Shown here: one piece after another, positions 53,946-62,819 of the stretch
How the letters are laid out: every line of letters starts with the position of its first letter
Position numbering within the stretch: position 1 is the stretch's first letter
From: Oxalobacteraceae bacterium AB_14
GTDB taxonomy: Bacteria; Pseudomonadota; Gammaproteobacteria; Burkholderiales; Burkholderiaceae_D
Reading direction: 5' to 3'
Assembly: GCA_000381565.1 (NCBI GenBank)
Contig: KB906725.1
Location: forward strand, 2,111,818 to 2,175,817
Length of the DNA: 64,000 nt
Made by a program: the position numbers and the translations under genes
Notes under the pieces: generated by a model
The model's input: the letters and a program-made list of their open reading frames with translations, nothing else
Told to the model about the DNA's origin: nothing
Database searches by the model: none

Positions 53946-54058
53946 CCGGCGCGGCGATTTTCAAACGCCGCAAGCAGGTGCTTCAACGGCCAGGCCAATT
54001 CTCGCGGAGCGGCGGGCGGCGCACAATCCGGGCATCTCCACTACCTAAGGACCTGCCC

Positions 54059-54526
54059 ATGAAACGCACCTTCCTGCTCACCGCCTTGCTGCTGACCGGC
54101 GCCGCCGGCGCCAACGACCTCACCGCCGAAGCAGCGCGCCGCTACGCCGCCTTCTGGAACACCGGCGATCCGGCGCTGGCCCAACAGGCGCTGTCGCCCG
54201 ACTTCATCGACCGCACCTTGCCGGCGGGCCGCGAGCAGGGCGTCAACGGCGCGCTGCAAGCGTCGAAAGGCTTCCGCACCGCCGTCCCCGACCTGAAGGC
54301 GGAAATCGCCGACATGGTGGTCGACGGCGACCGCGTCGCCGTGCACCTGCATTTCAGCGGCCACTTCACCGGCAGCTTCGGCGCCACGCAAGGCAAGGGC
54401 CAGTCCATCGCCTTCCAGGCCTTCGACCTGTACCGCGTGGCCGACGGCCGCATCGCCGAGAACTGGCACCTGGAAGACAACCTGACGCTGTTGCAGCAGA
54501 TGGGCATCGTGCCAGCCTCGCATTGA
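54059..54526 (+). CDS. Exported SnoaL-like (ester cyclase type) protein
   Basis: A 155-residue precursor with signal peptide MKRTFLLTALLLTGAAGA. The rest is an NTF2/SnoaL fold: RYAAFWNTGDPALAQQALSPDF and the ending DLYRVADGRIAENWHLEDNL are typical of the ester-cyclase/YybH group. Could be an enzyme or a binding domain; family function is diverse. ATG 54059 follows CTAAGGACC. Confidence 0.85.
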   Translation: MKRTFLLTALLLTGAAGANDLTAEAARRYAAFWNTGDPALAQQALSPDFIDRTLPAGREQGVNGALQASKGFRTAVPDLKAEIADMVVDGDRVAVHLHFSGHFTGSFGATQGKGQSIAFQAFDLYRVADGRIAENWHLEDNLTLLQQMGIVPASH

Positions 54527-54531
54527 TCCGC

Positions 54532-55392
54532 CTAGCTGTGGATCACCACCGTGCAGGTGGTGCCGGCCACCAGTTCGAGCCCTTTCGGCTGCCGGTCGAT
54601 ATGGATACGCACCGGCACCCGCTGCGCCAGCCGCACCCAATTGAACGTCGGATTGACGTCGGCCAGCAATTCGCGGCCGGTGTTGGCGTCGCGGTCGGTG
54701 ATGCCGTGGGCGATGCTCTCGATATGGCCCTGCAGCTGGGCCGCGCCGCTCATCAGGTGTACCTCGACGGCGTCGTTCACCTTCAGCAGCGGCAGCTTGG
54801 TCTCCTCGAAATAGCCGACCACGTAGAACGAGGCGCTGTTGATCATCGCCAGCTTGGCCGCGCCGACGGCGGCGAAGTCGCCCGCGTGCACGTTCAGGTT
54901 GGTGACGTAGCCGGTGACGGGCGCGCGCACCACCGTGCGCTCCAGGTTCAGCTGCGCCAGATTGCGCGCCGCCAGCGCGGCCTGGTACTGCGCCGCCGCC
55001 GTGCCGACCGCGAATTCCGCCGTCTCCTTGCTCTCGGCCGAAATGATGGAATTGTCCAGCCCCGCGCGGCGACTGGCTTCCTTGCTGCGCCGGCCTTTCT
55101 CCACCTGCTGCGACGCCAGCACGGCGCTGGCCTGCGCCAGCGCGCTCTGGTAGCGCGCCTGGTCGACCACGAACAGCACCTCGCCCTGCTTGACCAGCTG
55201 GTTGTCGCGCACCATCACCTCGGTGACGGTGCCGGCGACATCGGCGCTGATGGTGACCACGTCGGCCTTGATGCGGCCGTCGCGGGTCCAGGCCGATTCC
55301 ATGTAGTGGTCCCAGGCCGAACGTCCCATCCACAGGGCGGCCGCCAGCAGCAGCATGGTCAGGAAAAAGCGGAAGATTTTGGATGCACTCAC
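54532..55392 (-). CDS. aaeA: HlyD-family efflux adaptor (AaeA-like)
   Basis: A 286-residue periplasmic adaptor with an N-terminal membrane anchor (about 5-25). Lipoyl half-motifs are at about 40-75 (ISADVAGTVTEVMVRDNQLV) and about 150-175 (VVRAPVTGYVTNLNVHAGDF), flanking a coiled hairpin with VLASQQVEKG. Together with the FUSC pump and the outer membrane factor it should form a tripartite exporter of aromatic acids or similar small molecules. Last gene of the operon. Confidence 0.9.
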   Translation of the reverse strand: MSASKIFRFFLTMLLLAAALWMGRSAWDHYMESAWTRDGRIKADVVTISADVAGTVTEVMVRDNQLVKQGEVLFVVDQARYQSALAQASAVLASQQVEKGRRSKEASRRAGLDNSIISAESKETAEFAVGTAAAQYQAALAARNLAQLNLERTVVRAPVTGYVTNLNVHAGDFAAVGAAKLAMINSASFYVVGYFEETKLPLLKVNDAVEVHLMSGAAQLQGHIESIAHGITDRDANTGRELLADVNPTFNWVRLAQRVPVRIHIDRQPKGLELVAGTTCTVVIHS

Positions 55393-55417
55393 GGCGGGCT
55401 TTCTGATTGAATTGGGT

Positions 55418-55618
55418 TTATTTGTACAGCGTGACCAGCAGGGCGCTGAAGATGCAGACGAACAGGCATAGGCGCACCAGCGCCGGATGCCAGCTGCGGC
55501 GGTAGGCGCCCAGGTGGCTCAGGGCGCTGTCGAGCGCCACTTGCAGCAGCAGGCTGACGAGGAACAGCGGCAGCACGCCGGGCAGCAGTACGCCGAAAAA
55601 ATCGATCTCACGCGGCAT
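55418..55618 (-). CDS. aaeX: DUF1656 (AaeX-like) membrane protein
   Basis: A 66-residue protein with two membrane segments (about 7-27 and 45-64). MPREIDFFGVLLPGVLPLF is the family start. DUF1656 genes consistently accompany AaeB-type FUSC pumps. Overlaps the FUSC gene by 11 bp, indicating coupled translation. Confidence 0.9.
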   Translation of the reverse strand: MPREIDFFGVLLPGVLPLFLVSLLLQVALDSALSHLGAYRRSWHPALVRLCLFVCIFSALLVTLYK

Positions 55619-57767
55619 GGCCGGTTTCTCCTGTAGTGATCTGGTCCAGCAGGGACGTGTAAATGGAATGCAGGTCGGTCAACGCGGTGTGCAGGCGCAG
55701 CCGGCGTTCCGGCGTGGCGGCGGGCAGGGCGGCGCGCACGCTGGCGCCGGCGTCGAGTATCGTTTGCAGCGCCGCCTCGCCGCTGGCGCGCGCCGGCGCC
55801 CGCAGGTAGGCGGCCAGCTGGCGCACCACCAGCTTGAGCGCCACCGGCGCCGGGCCAGGCTGCGAGCTGGCGATCAGCTGGCGCAGCTCGATCACGGCGT
55901 GGCCCAGTTCCAGCAAGGTCAGGCCCTGGCGCACCACGGCGCGCGCGGCGTCGCTGGGCGCCGGGCCGGCGGCGGCGTTCAGTTGGCTGAGCAGGTCGCG
56001 CACACGGTTGTCGAAGCGCCGCTTCAGCCGGTACATCGACGCAGTGCAAGCGCCCTGCGCCTCGCGCCACAGGGCCGCGGCCACGTGGTCCTTCTGGCCC
56101 ATGGTGTGCTCCGGCAGCACCAGCTTGAACATCAGGTAGGCCACCGCCACGCCCATCGTCAGCGACAGTTCGCTGCTGATGAAGCTCTCGACGTCGTAGT
56201 GCATCAGGTTGGTCGGCACCACCAGCGTGGCGCAGAACATGCAGATGCCGATGCCCACGCCGGCCCAGCGCGGGCTGGTCATCAGATAGCTGCCCAGCAC
56301 GAAGATCGGCAGGGCCGCGATGATCAGCGTCGGGAAGTCGTTGGCGCGCGCCACCAGGAAGAATTCGGTGGCGAAGGCCAGCGGCGTGGCGACCAGGAAG
56401 CCGATCAGCACCTGCTGCACCATGGCCGTCGGCCGCGGCGAGGACGAGGCCAGCGCGCAGAAGATGGTCGCCATCAAAATGGCGTTGCCGAGAAAAGGCC
56501 AGGCCAGCCAGTACCACACGCAGGCCGTCAGCAGCAGCGTGACGCCGGCGCGGAAGCCGCTGGCGGCGATGATGGCCGGCGGCGTCTTCGGGGTGTAGGC
56601 GCCGGGATCGCTGACCTGCTGCCGCTTCTCCTGCGCCAGGCCGAGATACAGGCCGGCGAAGGCTTCCATGTCGCGCACATAGCGCTCCAGCAGTTCCACC
56701 GCCGTGTCGAAGGCGATCTGCTGCGCGCGTTCGACCGGCGCCGCGCTTGTCCCGGCGCCTGCCGCCAGCTGGGCGCGGGCGGCGGCGATGTCGCTGGCCA
56801 GGCCGGCGCGCATCCGCGCCATGCGCTGCGGCGTCAGTTCGTCGCCCATGGCCTGCGCCAGGTGCGCGTGCATCGGCTCGACCAGCTCCAGCACCGGCCG
56901 CGCCTGCGCCGGCGCCGCGCCGCGCAGGCGGTGGATCAGGCGGTGCAAGGTGTAGAAGGTGGTCAGCACCGTCATGAAGGCGGCGTTGAAGGCATGCAGC
57001 TGGTGCGTGTGCGAGCGCGGATGGTCGGCCTCGAAGAAGGCGGCGGCGCGGCCCGATTCCAGCGCGGCGATATCGGCGGCGAACTTCAGGTGACTGAGTT
57101 CCGTTTCGGCCGGCGTCAAGCGCTGTTCCAGCACCTGGGTGCAGAAGGTGATGAAGCTGGCGTAGCGCGCCTGCACGGTGCGCATCACGGCGCGCGAATG
57201 GCGGCGCGGGAAGACCACGTCGTGCACCACGGCGGCGCAGATGATGCCCAGTCCGACCTCGGTCACGCGGGTGACGGCCAGCGTGAACACGCGGTCCGGC
57301 GCGTCGATGGCGGGGACGGCGATCATGCAGGCGGTGTAGCCCGCCAGGACGAAGCTGTACGACTGCTGGTTGCGGTGCATGGCGGCGCCGCCGGTGCACA
57401 GGGCGATCCACAGCGCCACGCCGAGGAACAGCAGCGGGGGCGATTGCGGAAACAGCGCCACCAGCAGCAGCGCGGCCGAGCAGCCGACCAGCGTGCCGAG
57501 GAAACGGTAGAAAGCCTTTTCCAGCACCATGCCGCTGCTGGGCAGGGCCAGGATGACGGTGGTGGCGAGCGCGGTGTAGGGGGCGTCGAGACCGAGGCGG
57601 AACGCCAGCCACAGCGCGGAGAAGGACGCCAGCATGGTCTTGGCGACGAACACCCAGCGCTCGCCCTCGGTGTTGAACCAGCCGGCGGTTTGCGCCGCCA
57701 GCCAGCGCAAAACTCCCCTCGCCGCGCTGGGGTCCTGGTGGGGAGTGGCGGCTAGGGGAGGGTTCAT
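55608..57767 (-). CDS. aaeB: FUSC-family inner membrane pump (AaeB-like)
   Basis: A 719-residue protein with two bundles of membrane helices (about 40-180 and 400-550), each followed by a helical cytoplasmic domain. It has FUSC features such as APYTALATTVILALPSSGMV and FRAGVTLLLTACVWYWLAWP. AaeB in E. coli exports p-hydroxybenzoate and related aromatic acids. The GC-rich antisense frame is a shadow. Preceded by marR after 14 bp. Confidence 0.93.
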   Translation of the reverse strand: MNPPLAATPHQDPSAARGVLRWLAAQTAGWFNTEGERWVFVAKTMLASFSALWLAFRLGLDAPYTALATTVILALPSSGMVLEKAFYRFLGTLVGCSAALLLVALFPQSPPLLFLGVALWIALCTGGAAMHRNQQSYSFVLAGYTACMIAVPAIDAPDRVFTLAVTRVTEVGLGIICAAVVHDVVFPRRHSRAVMRTVQARYASFITFCTQVLEQRLTPAETELSHLKFAADIAALESGRAAAFFEADHPRSHTHQLHAFNAAFMTVLTTFYTLHRLIHRLRGAAPAQARPVLELVEPMHAHLAQAMGDELTPQRMARMRAGLASDIAAARAQLAAGAGTSAAPVERAQQIAFDTAVELLERYVRDMEAFAGLYLGLAQEKRQQVSDPGAYTPKTPPAIIAASGFRAGVTLLLTACVWYWLAWPFLGNAILMATIFCALASSSPRPTAMVQQVLIGFLVATPLAFATEFFLVARANDFPTLIIAALPIFVLGSYLMTSPRWAGVGIGICMFCATLVVPTNLMHYDVESFISSELSLTMGVAVAYLMFKLVLPEHTMGQKDHVAAALWREAQGACTASMYRLKRRFDNRVRDLLSQLNAAAGPAPSDAARAVVRQGLTLLELGHAVIELRQLIASSQPGPAPVALKLVVRQLAAYLRAPARASGEAALQTILDAGASVRAALPAATPERRLRLHTALTDLHSIYTSLLDQITTGETGHAA

Positions 57768-57781
57768 GGCGTCAGTTCAGG

Positions 57782-58279
57782 CTATGTGAGTGCTTCGAGA
57801 TTATCCAGCTGCCGTTTGAGCAGCGCTTCAAGTACTTTAACTTCTTCAGGGCTGTAGCCGTCGTAGGCGCGGGTGGTGGTGGCCCAGACTTCCGGCAGCA
57901 CCTTGGCGGCCAGCTCGCGGCCGGCGTCGGTCAGCGTGATCATCACGCAGCGGCGGTCGCCGGGGCGGTTGCCGCGCGAGATCAGGCCTTGCGATTCCAG
58001 GTCGTTGCATACCCGCGTCAGGTTGGCCGGCTTTTCCATGCAGGCCTCGCCCAGCGTGGATGCCGTCGATGTCTCGTCGTCCGAGCCGTACAGCACGGCC
58101 AGCACCATGTAGCTGGCGTCAACCAGCTCATATTTGCGCAGTGCCGCGTTGCTCAGGTCTTTCATCCTTTTCTGGATGTGGTAAGTCATACGCAGCACGC
58201 GCATCAAATCCTCGGGGAACTCCGGCATTCGGGCATGGATGTTTTTAAGGCGTTTTTTAGTCGCTTCAAAACTGCTCAT
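57782..58279 (-). CDS. MarR-family transcriptional regulator
   Basis: A 165-residue winged-helix dimer. The HTH (about 70-110) includes STLGEACMEKPANLTRVCND, the wing RGNRPGDRRCVMITLT, and helical dimer ends. It is cotranscribed with the pump, so probably represses the operon and is released by an aromatic ligand. A TCAAAG-G-CTTTGA palindrome lies just upstream of its start. Confidence 0.93.
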   Translation of the reverse strand: MSSFEATKKRLKNIHARMPEFPEDLMRVLRMTYHIQKRMKDLSNAALRKYELVDASYMVLAVLYGSDDETSTASTLGEACMEKPANLTRVCNDLESQGLISRGNRPGDRRCVMITLTDAGRELAAKVLPEVWATTTRAYDGYSPEEVKVLEALLKRQLDNLEALT

Positions 58280-58300
58280 TGCCTGCTCCTCATACGTTTT

Positions 58301-58313
58301 TCAAAGGCTTTGA
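58301..58313. promoter_or_regulatory. Candidate operator upstream of marR
   Basis: TCAAAGGCTTTGA is a 6-bp inverted repeat with a one-base centre, in the 50 bp between the outer membrane factor and marR. Its place suggests a MarR site or an internal promoter. Short, so could be chance. Confidence 0.35.
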
Positions 58314-58329
58314 TTGTACTATCTAAGCA

Positions 58330-59778
58330 TCATGGCAATTCCAGTTTTATGCCGCCACCCAGCGCGGTCATCAACAATGTGTAGTTATCTAGTTGTTTGC
58401 TAGCCACTTGCGCCATCTGCTGCTCCTCGTTCAATAAGGTCAGCTGGGCGTTGATCACGTTCAGCGCGTCGGTCATGCCGGCGCGGTAGGCGCGTTCCGC
58501 CAGTTCCTGCTGGCGGCGGGCCGAGGCCAGCGCGCGCCGCGCCAGCTGGTCCTGCTGCCTGACCGAAGCGATGCGCACCACCGCGTTGGCCACGTCGGCC
58601 ATCGCCTGCACCACGCTGGCGTTGTACTGCTCGACCGCGCCGTCGTAGAGCGCGCTCTGGTTGCCGAGTTGACTGCGCAGGCGGCCGCCTTCGAAGATCG
58701 GCAGGCTGATGGCCGGCGTCACGCCGCGCATCGCCGAATTGCTGTCCAAAAAATGCGTGAACCCCAGCGACTGGAAACCGACAAACGCCGCCAGGTTGAT
58801 GTTCGGGTAAAAATCGGCCTTGGCGCCGGCGATGCGGGCCGTCGCCGCTTCCATCCGCCAGCGCTGGGCCGCGATGTCGGGCCGGTGGCCGACCAGTTCC
58901 GCCGGCAGCGAGGCGGGCACCGCTTCGCCATGGCCGGCATCGAGGGCCAGCATCGGCCGGGCGATCGCGTCGCCGTCGCCCGGTCCTTTGCCGATCAGTG
59001 CCGCCAGCTGGTTGCGCAGCAGGGCGATCGATTCTCCGATCTGCTCATGCTCGCGCCGTCCGGCCGGCAGCGTGGTTTCTATGCTCGCGACTTCGATCTC
59101 GCTGGCCAGCCCCGCCGCCTGGCGCTTGCGCGTGATCTCCAGGATGCGCTGGCGCTGCGCCAGGTTCTGCGCCACGCTGTCTTGCAGCGTGTATTCCAGC
59201 GACAGCTGGATGTAGCTGCGCACGATGGCCGATTCCAGCGTCAGCCGCGCCATCTGCGCTTCGGCCGACGCCATGTGCGCCTCGTCCAGCGCGGCGGCCA
59301 GCGCGTCGCGGTTGCGGCCCCACAGATCGAGGTCGTAGGAGCCGGACAGCGCGGCCGTGTTCTTCCACGCGTAGTTGCCGGCCAAGGGAGCGGGCACGGT
59401 GCTGTGCGCGGAATACAGCTCGCGGTCGGCGCTGGCGGCGGCGCCCAGCTGCGGCAGCGTGCCGGCCCTGGCGACGCCGGCCAGCGACTCGGCCTGGCGC
59501 ACCCGCGCCTGGGTGGCGCGCAGCGTCGGGTTGTCGGCCAGCGCGGCGGCCACCAGCTGGTTCAGCTGCTGGTCATGCAGCGCTTCCCACCATTGCTGCT
59601 CGGGCCATGCCGTGGCGGCATCGGCGCTGGCGGCGGCGATGGCTTTGCCGGGATTCAGTTCGGCCGGTTTCAGCGCGACTGCCTGCGGCTTGATCTTGCC
59701 CATGTCGGCGCAACCGGCCAGCAGCGCCAGCACGCATGCTGCGAGGGCGAAGGACTGGACGGTGCGTGGCGATTTCAT
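58330..59778 (-). CDS. Outer membrane efflux lipoprotein (NodT/OprM type)
   Basis: A 482-residue outer membrane factor. Signal peptide and lipobox LLAGC (about 20-25) give an N-terminal lipid. The rest is two OEP repeats (about 55-260 and 270-470) with RQAESLAGVARAGTLPQL and RMEAATARIAGAKADFYPNIN. Start ATG 59778 (MKSPRTV) is preferred to TTG 59793. It completes the tripartite system with the adaptor and FUSC pump encoded downstream. Confidence 0.93.
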   Translation of the reverse strand: MKSPRTVQSFALAACVLALLAGCADMGKIKPQAVALKPAELNPGKAIAAASADAATAWPEQQWWEALHDQQLNQLVAAALADNPTLRATQARVRQAESLAGVARAGTLPQLGAAASADRELYSAHSTVPAPLAGNYAWKNTAALSGSYDLDLWGRNRDALAAALDEAHMASAEAQMARLTLESAIVRSYIQLSLEYTLQDSVAQNLAQRQRILEITRKRQAAGLASEIEVASIETTLPAGRREHEQIGESIALLRNQLAALIGKGPGDGDAIARPMLALDAGHGEAVPASLPAELVGHRPDIAAQRWRMEAATARIAGAKADFYPNINLAAFVGFQSLGFTHFLDSNSAMRGVTPAISLPIFEGGRLRSQLGNQSALYDGAVEQYNASVVQAMADVANAVVRIASVRQQDQLARRALASARRQQELAERAYRAGMTDALNVINAQLTLLNEEQQMAQVASKQLDNYTLLMTALGGGIKLELP

Positions 59779-59802
59779 GGCGTTTGGTTCCAACGGTTCC
59801 GA

Positions 59803-60126
59803 TTACTTGACGAAGTGCTTCTTGGTCTGGGCGACATCCATGTCGGCCTCGGTCTCGATCAGCGTGCCGTTCTTGCGCGCTTCGAGGAACTCGGCCTGTA
59901 CCTGGGCGCGGGTCAGGCCGGCCGGTTGGGCTTTGGCGGCCGTCGCCAGCGCGCCGTTGGCGACCGCGGTTTGCGCGGCGGTGGTGGCGGCGGCGGTGTT
60001 GGCCGTGGTGGCCGCAGCCGGCGCGGTGGTCTGCGCAAACGCACTGGTGACGGTGGTGGCCGTGGCGGCGATAGCAAAGGCCACGGTGGCGGCGGCGGTG
60101 ATCAGGTTTTTGGTCGTGATGCTCAT
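59803..60126 (-). CDS. DUF4148-like secreted small protein
   Basis: A 107-residue precursor; ATG 60126 (MSITTKNLITAAATVAFA) follows AAGGAG. A signal peptide ends near AFA, followed by an Ala/Thr-rich low-complexity stretch, then LTRAQVQAEFLEARKNG, which is the DUF4148 core. DUF4148 proteins are common in Burkholderiales, of unknown function. It is 24 bp before the outer membrane factor, so it could be the first gene of the efflux operon. Confidence 0.85.
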   Translation of the reverse strand: MSITTKNLITAAATVAFAIAATATTVTSAFAQTTAPAAATTANTAAATTAAQTAVANGALATAAKAQPAGLTRAQVQAEFLEARKNGTLIETEADMDVAQTKKHFVK

Positions 60127-60292
60127 GGTGCTACTCCTTGGGGTTGGTTGCGGCATGAGTTAACTATAGAGATGAACAGTACATTTGTAAAGTAAAAAAT
60201 TCCTATCGGCACGATAGCCTTTATGCGTGGTCGCGCACGGAACGGCCGCGACGGCGGTGGTCAAATAGGGGCTTTCATAGGGAGGGCAGATC

Positions 60293-60616
60293 ATGTCTGA
60301 CAGTACCTTGGACCCGGACAACATACCGGTAGGCACCGACCGCACACTGGGGCGCGGCCATGGAACGCGGGCGCTGGGCCCCAGCGACAATTCCGACAGC
60401 GGCAGCGACGTCCCCGGCGAGCCGGACATCGGCCTCGATAGCGACACCGACGCCGAAGGCACCGGCGAGCGCGCCAGCGTGGAGATTGAAACGCTGCCGG
60501 CCGATACCGACATCGGCTTCGATCACATCGAGACCATACCGGTGGTGGACGGCGCCTTCGACGACGCCGGGCCGGACCAGCGGCCCGAGCGGCGCGACTG
60601 GTCGCGGACTAACTAG
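60293..60616 (+). CDS. Acidic low-complexity protein
   Basis: A 107-residue protein very rich in Asp, Gly, Ser and Pro, with almost no hydrophobic core (DIPVGTDRTLGRGHGTRALG, DNSDSGSDVPGEPDIGLD). GGGAGGGCAGATC precedes ATG 60293. Likely intrinsically disordered. I do not recognise a function. It diverges from the DUF4148 gene. The antisense frame (60160-60513, minus) is a shadow. Confidence 0.7.
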   Translation: MSDSTLDPDNIPVGTDRTLGRGHGTRALGPSDNSDSGSDVPGEPDIGLDSDTDAEGTGERASVEIETLPADTDIGFDHIETIPVVDGAFDDAGPDQRPERRDWSRTN

Positions 60617-60622
60617 CCGGCC

Positions 60623-61156
60623 TTATTTATGGCTGGACGAGTCGGCCCACAGATTGATGGCGCCTTCCTTGGCCAGCGCATCGATGTCGGCCAGCTTGCT
60701 GGCGCTGAAGGCCAGGTTCTGCAAGGCCGCCACATTCTCGCGGATTTGCGCGCTGCTGCTGGCGCCGATCAGCGTGGACGTGACGCGCGCATCGCGCAGC
60801 ACCCAGGCCAGCGCCATCTGCGCCAGCGTCTGGCCGCGCGCCTTGGCGATCTCGTTCAGGCCGCGCACGCGCTCGAGGTTTTCCTCGCTCAGGTGCGCCA
60901 TCTGCAAGGAGCCGCCGCCGGGACGATTGACGCGTGAGTCTTGCGGAATGCCGTTCAGGTATTTGTCGCTCAGGATGCCCTGCGCCAGCGCGGTGAAGAT
61001 GATGCAGCCCATGCCCTGCGCGGCCAGCGTGTCGAGCAGGTCTTCCTCGATCCAGCGGTTCAGCATATTGTAGGACGGAGATGATCAGCTCATCGCGGTA
61101 GGGCTTGAAGTCTTCCTTGGACAGGCGGCCGAAATTGGTTTCGGCGGAACCGTAAC
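60623..61156 (-). pseudogene. Aldo/keto reductase, C-terminal and middle fragments
   Basis: The stretch 60623-61066 keeps about 147 residues of the C-terminal part of a YghZ/Gpr-like aldo/keto reductase (GMGCIIFTALAQGILSDKYL, TSTLIGASSSAQIREN). Just upstream, in a different frame, YGSAETNFGRLSKEDFKPYR (to about 61156) is from the N-terminal third. About 110-130 residues between them, including much of the barrel, are deleted. The beginning of the gene is found at 63799-64000. Non-functional. Confidence 0.88.
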
Positions 61157-61230
61157 ATGCAAGAACTGGTGTTAAAGGCGTGACAATACCTGGCCACTGA
61201 AGGCCACTGCTGTTTGGCTGCTGGATCAAG

Positions 61231-61680
61231 TCAGAGAGAAGCGGGCGTCATCCCGAACTTCGCCATGGCCTTGATCCAGCGGGGCATGTTGCGTTTTACC
61301 GATAGCGCTTCGTAGTCGACGGAACTATCCCGGTAGTACTCGTTCCGTTTGAGCATGACGAAGATGGTGCGCAGCATTTTGTGCGCGATGGCGATGATGG
61401 ACCGTTTGTGTCCGCGCCGGATCACCAGGGCCTGAAACTTGAGTTTGAAGACGGAAGTGCTGCGACTGGCGGCCTGGGCGAACTCACAAAACAAGCGGCG
61501 CACGTAAGGGTTGCCGCGCCGGATTTTTCCCGATTTGCGTTTGCCTGCTGATTCGTTATTGCCCGGACAAAGTCAGGTCCACGAGGCGAGTCGTTCGGCG
61601 CTGCCGAAGGCATCCATATCGGTGCCGATTTCCACCAGCAGCATGGCGGCGCCGATGCCGAAATCACATCCAGCCACCCA
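61231..61680 (-). mobile_element. IS110-family transposase remnant with nonsense codon
   Basis: The C-terminal Transposase_20 part is present: FGIGAAMLLVEIGTDMDAFG, then SWT-stop-LCPGNNESAGKRKSGK, then RRGNPYVRRLFCEFAQAASR and RRGHKRSIIAIAHKMLRTIF, ending GMTPASL. The in-frame TGA replaces a Gly codon (GGA expected) at about 61571. The catalytic DEDD N-terminal half is missing. It lies exactly where the aldo/keto reductase gene is interrupted. Confidence 0.85.
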
Positions 61681-61690
61681 TGCTGAGCGC

Positions 61691-61718
61691 AAAAAAAAGC
61701 CCGCTACCGGGGCGGGCT
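61691..61718 (-). terminator. Rho-independent terminator reading left
   Basis: AGCCCGC (61698-61704) and GCGGGCT (61712-61718); the A run 61691-61698 gives a T run on the minus strand. No minus-strand gene ends just upstream, so it may end an unseen transcript from 61719-62039. Confidence 0.7.
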
Positions 61719-62039
61719 AAATCTATTCCTTGGAGGAGATAGAGGAGACAGGTGCATGATGCCGCAGTACCCAACATATAGCCAATTTATAGTCATGATG
61801 ATGAAGATCACCGTTTTATATAACTGAGCACGGGGGGCGCCGTATTGCACGTGAGACAGGCGAGCTGGCGAGCTGCAGGGATCGTACAAGCAAGCGTCGC
61901 GGGCATTCACCTAACGACGGGGGCAGGAACATGGAGGAGATGCGGAAAATTCGCCGCATCTGGTTTTTTTGACACAGGCGGCCTTCTATTGCCCGATTCC
62001 AAATTTTGTCACAGCAAAACGTACAACATACGATAACTA
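61719..62039. other. Non-coding stretch with a second terminator
   Basis: About 320 bp with no gene I can support. GATGCGG (61939-61945) and CCGCATC (61954-61960) followed by a T run (61963-61970) form a plus-strand terminator. Together with the minus-strand terminator at 61691 this leaves a 220-bp block flanked by two outward-facing terminators. A small RNA is possible but not shown. Confidence 0.45.
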
Positions 62040-62564
62040 TTAATTCAGCAAGAGCGGAAGAATGGTAGAAGTTAATGCGCCCGTTCCGACCTTTACTACA
62101 AAGTTTGCAGTAGTGCTATTTGTGAAAGTATCCTCGTCATGTGTGACTGTGTAGGCATACTGCCCCACGGCACTTTTTGCTGGTATGGTCACCTTAACAA
62201 CCGGGTTTTCGCATCCATAATACGTAATACCATTTGACAGCCATTGGCTTACGGTGACGCATGTTACAGGGCCGGAAAAATACGGCGTAGTTAATTGACT
62301 TCCAGCATAAAGCTTGACTGGGAAATACAACACGTAGCATTTCACTGGCGCGCAAACCTGATAAAAATCATATTTCACGAGTACCCTTCCGACAAATTTC
62401 ACATCGACGGTGGTGCTCGCATTCGGTTTCGCGACAGGAGAACTTGGTACCACAGTCATCGACGCAGCATATACCGATCCGGTCGCCAATATGCCAAGCA
62501 AAATGCTAAGCGCCTTGATCGCCGATCGACGGGCGTTAATATTAAAAATTTCCAAAATTCGCAT
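62040..62564 (-). CDS. Uncharacterised secreted beta-rich protein
   Basis: A 174-residue precursor. ATG 62564 (MRILEIFNINARRSAIKALS) with AGGAAGCATCTT upstream; the frame is open to 62708 but has no ribosome site there. Signal peptide ends near VYAA. The mature part is beta-rich, with Cys pairs in QVCAPVKCYVLYF and in PVTCVTVSQ and YYGCENPVV, so two disulphides are likely; the ending has a surface-protein look (TTANFVVKVG). Lower GC than the core genes. Family not recognised; possibly a pilin-like or adhesin-like subunit. Confidence 0.68.
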   Translation of the reverse strand: MRILEIFNINARRSAIKALSILLGILATGSVYAASMTVVPSSPVAKPNASTTVDVKFVGRVLVKYDFYQVCAPVKCYVLYFPVKLYAGSQLTTPYFSGPVTCVTVSQWLSNGITYYGCENPVVKVTIPAKSAVGQYAYTVTHDEDTFTNSTTANFVVKVGTGALTSTILPLLLN

Positions 62565-62819
62565 AAGATGCTTCCTAATGTTCTTTAAAAAGTGCTTTAG
62601 GCGGCCATTAAATTTCGCGCGCCACTTGTCACCGCAAGCCATACCACAGATCGCAGTCACCAATGACTGAAATTCACATTGATATTTGCTTTTGCGCAAA
62701 AATCCCAAGGCAACCGCGCCATTCCCTTTAAGGATAAAGAATCAAATGGCGCGATTGTTTAGCAGCGATTTAGCTAATCGAAACCGAATTAGCTTACGCT
62801 ACAAAAATACGAAATGCGA

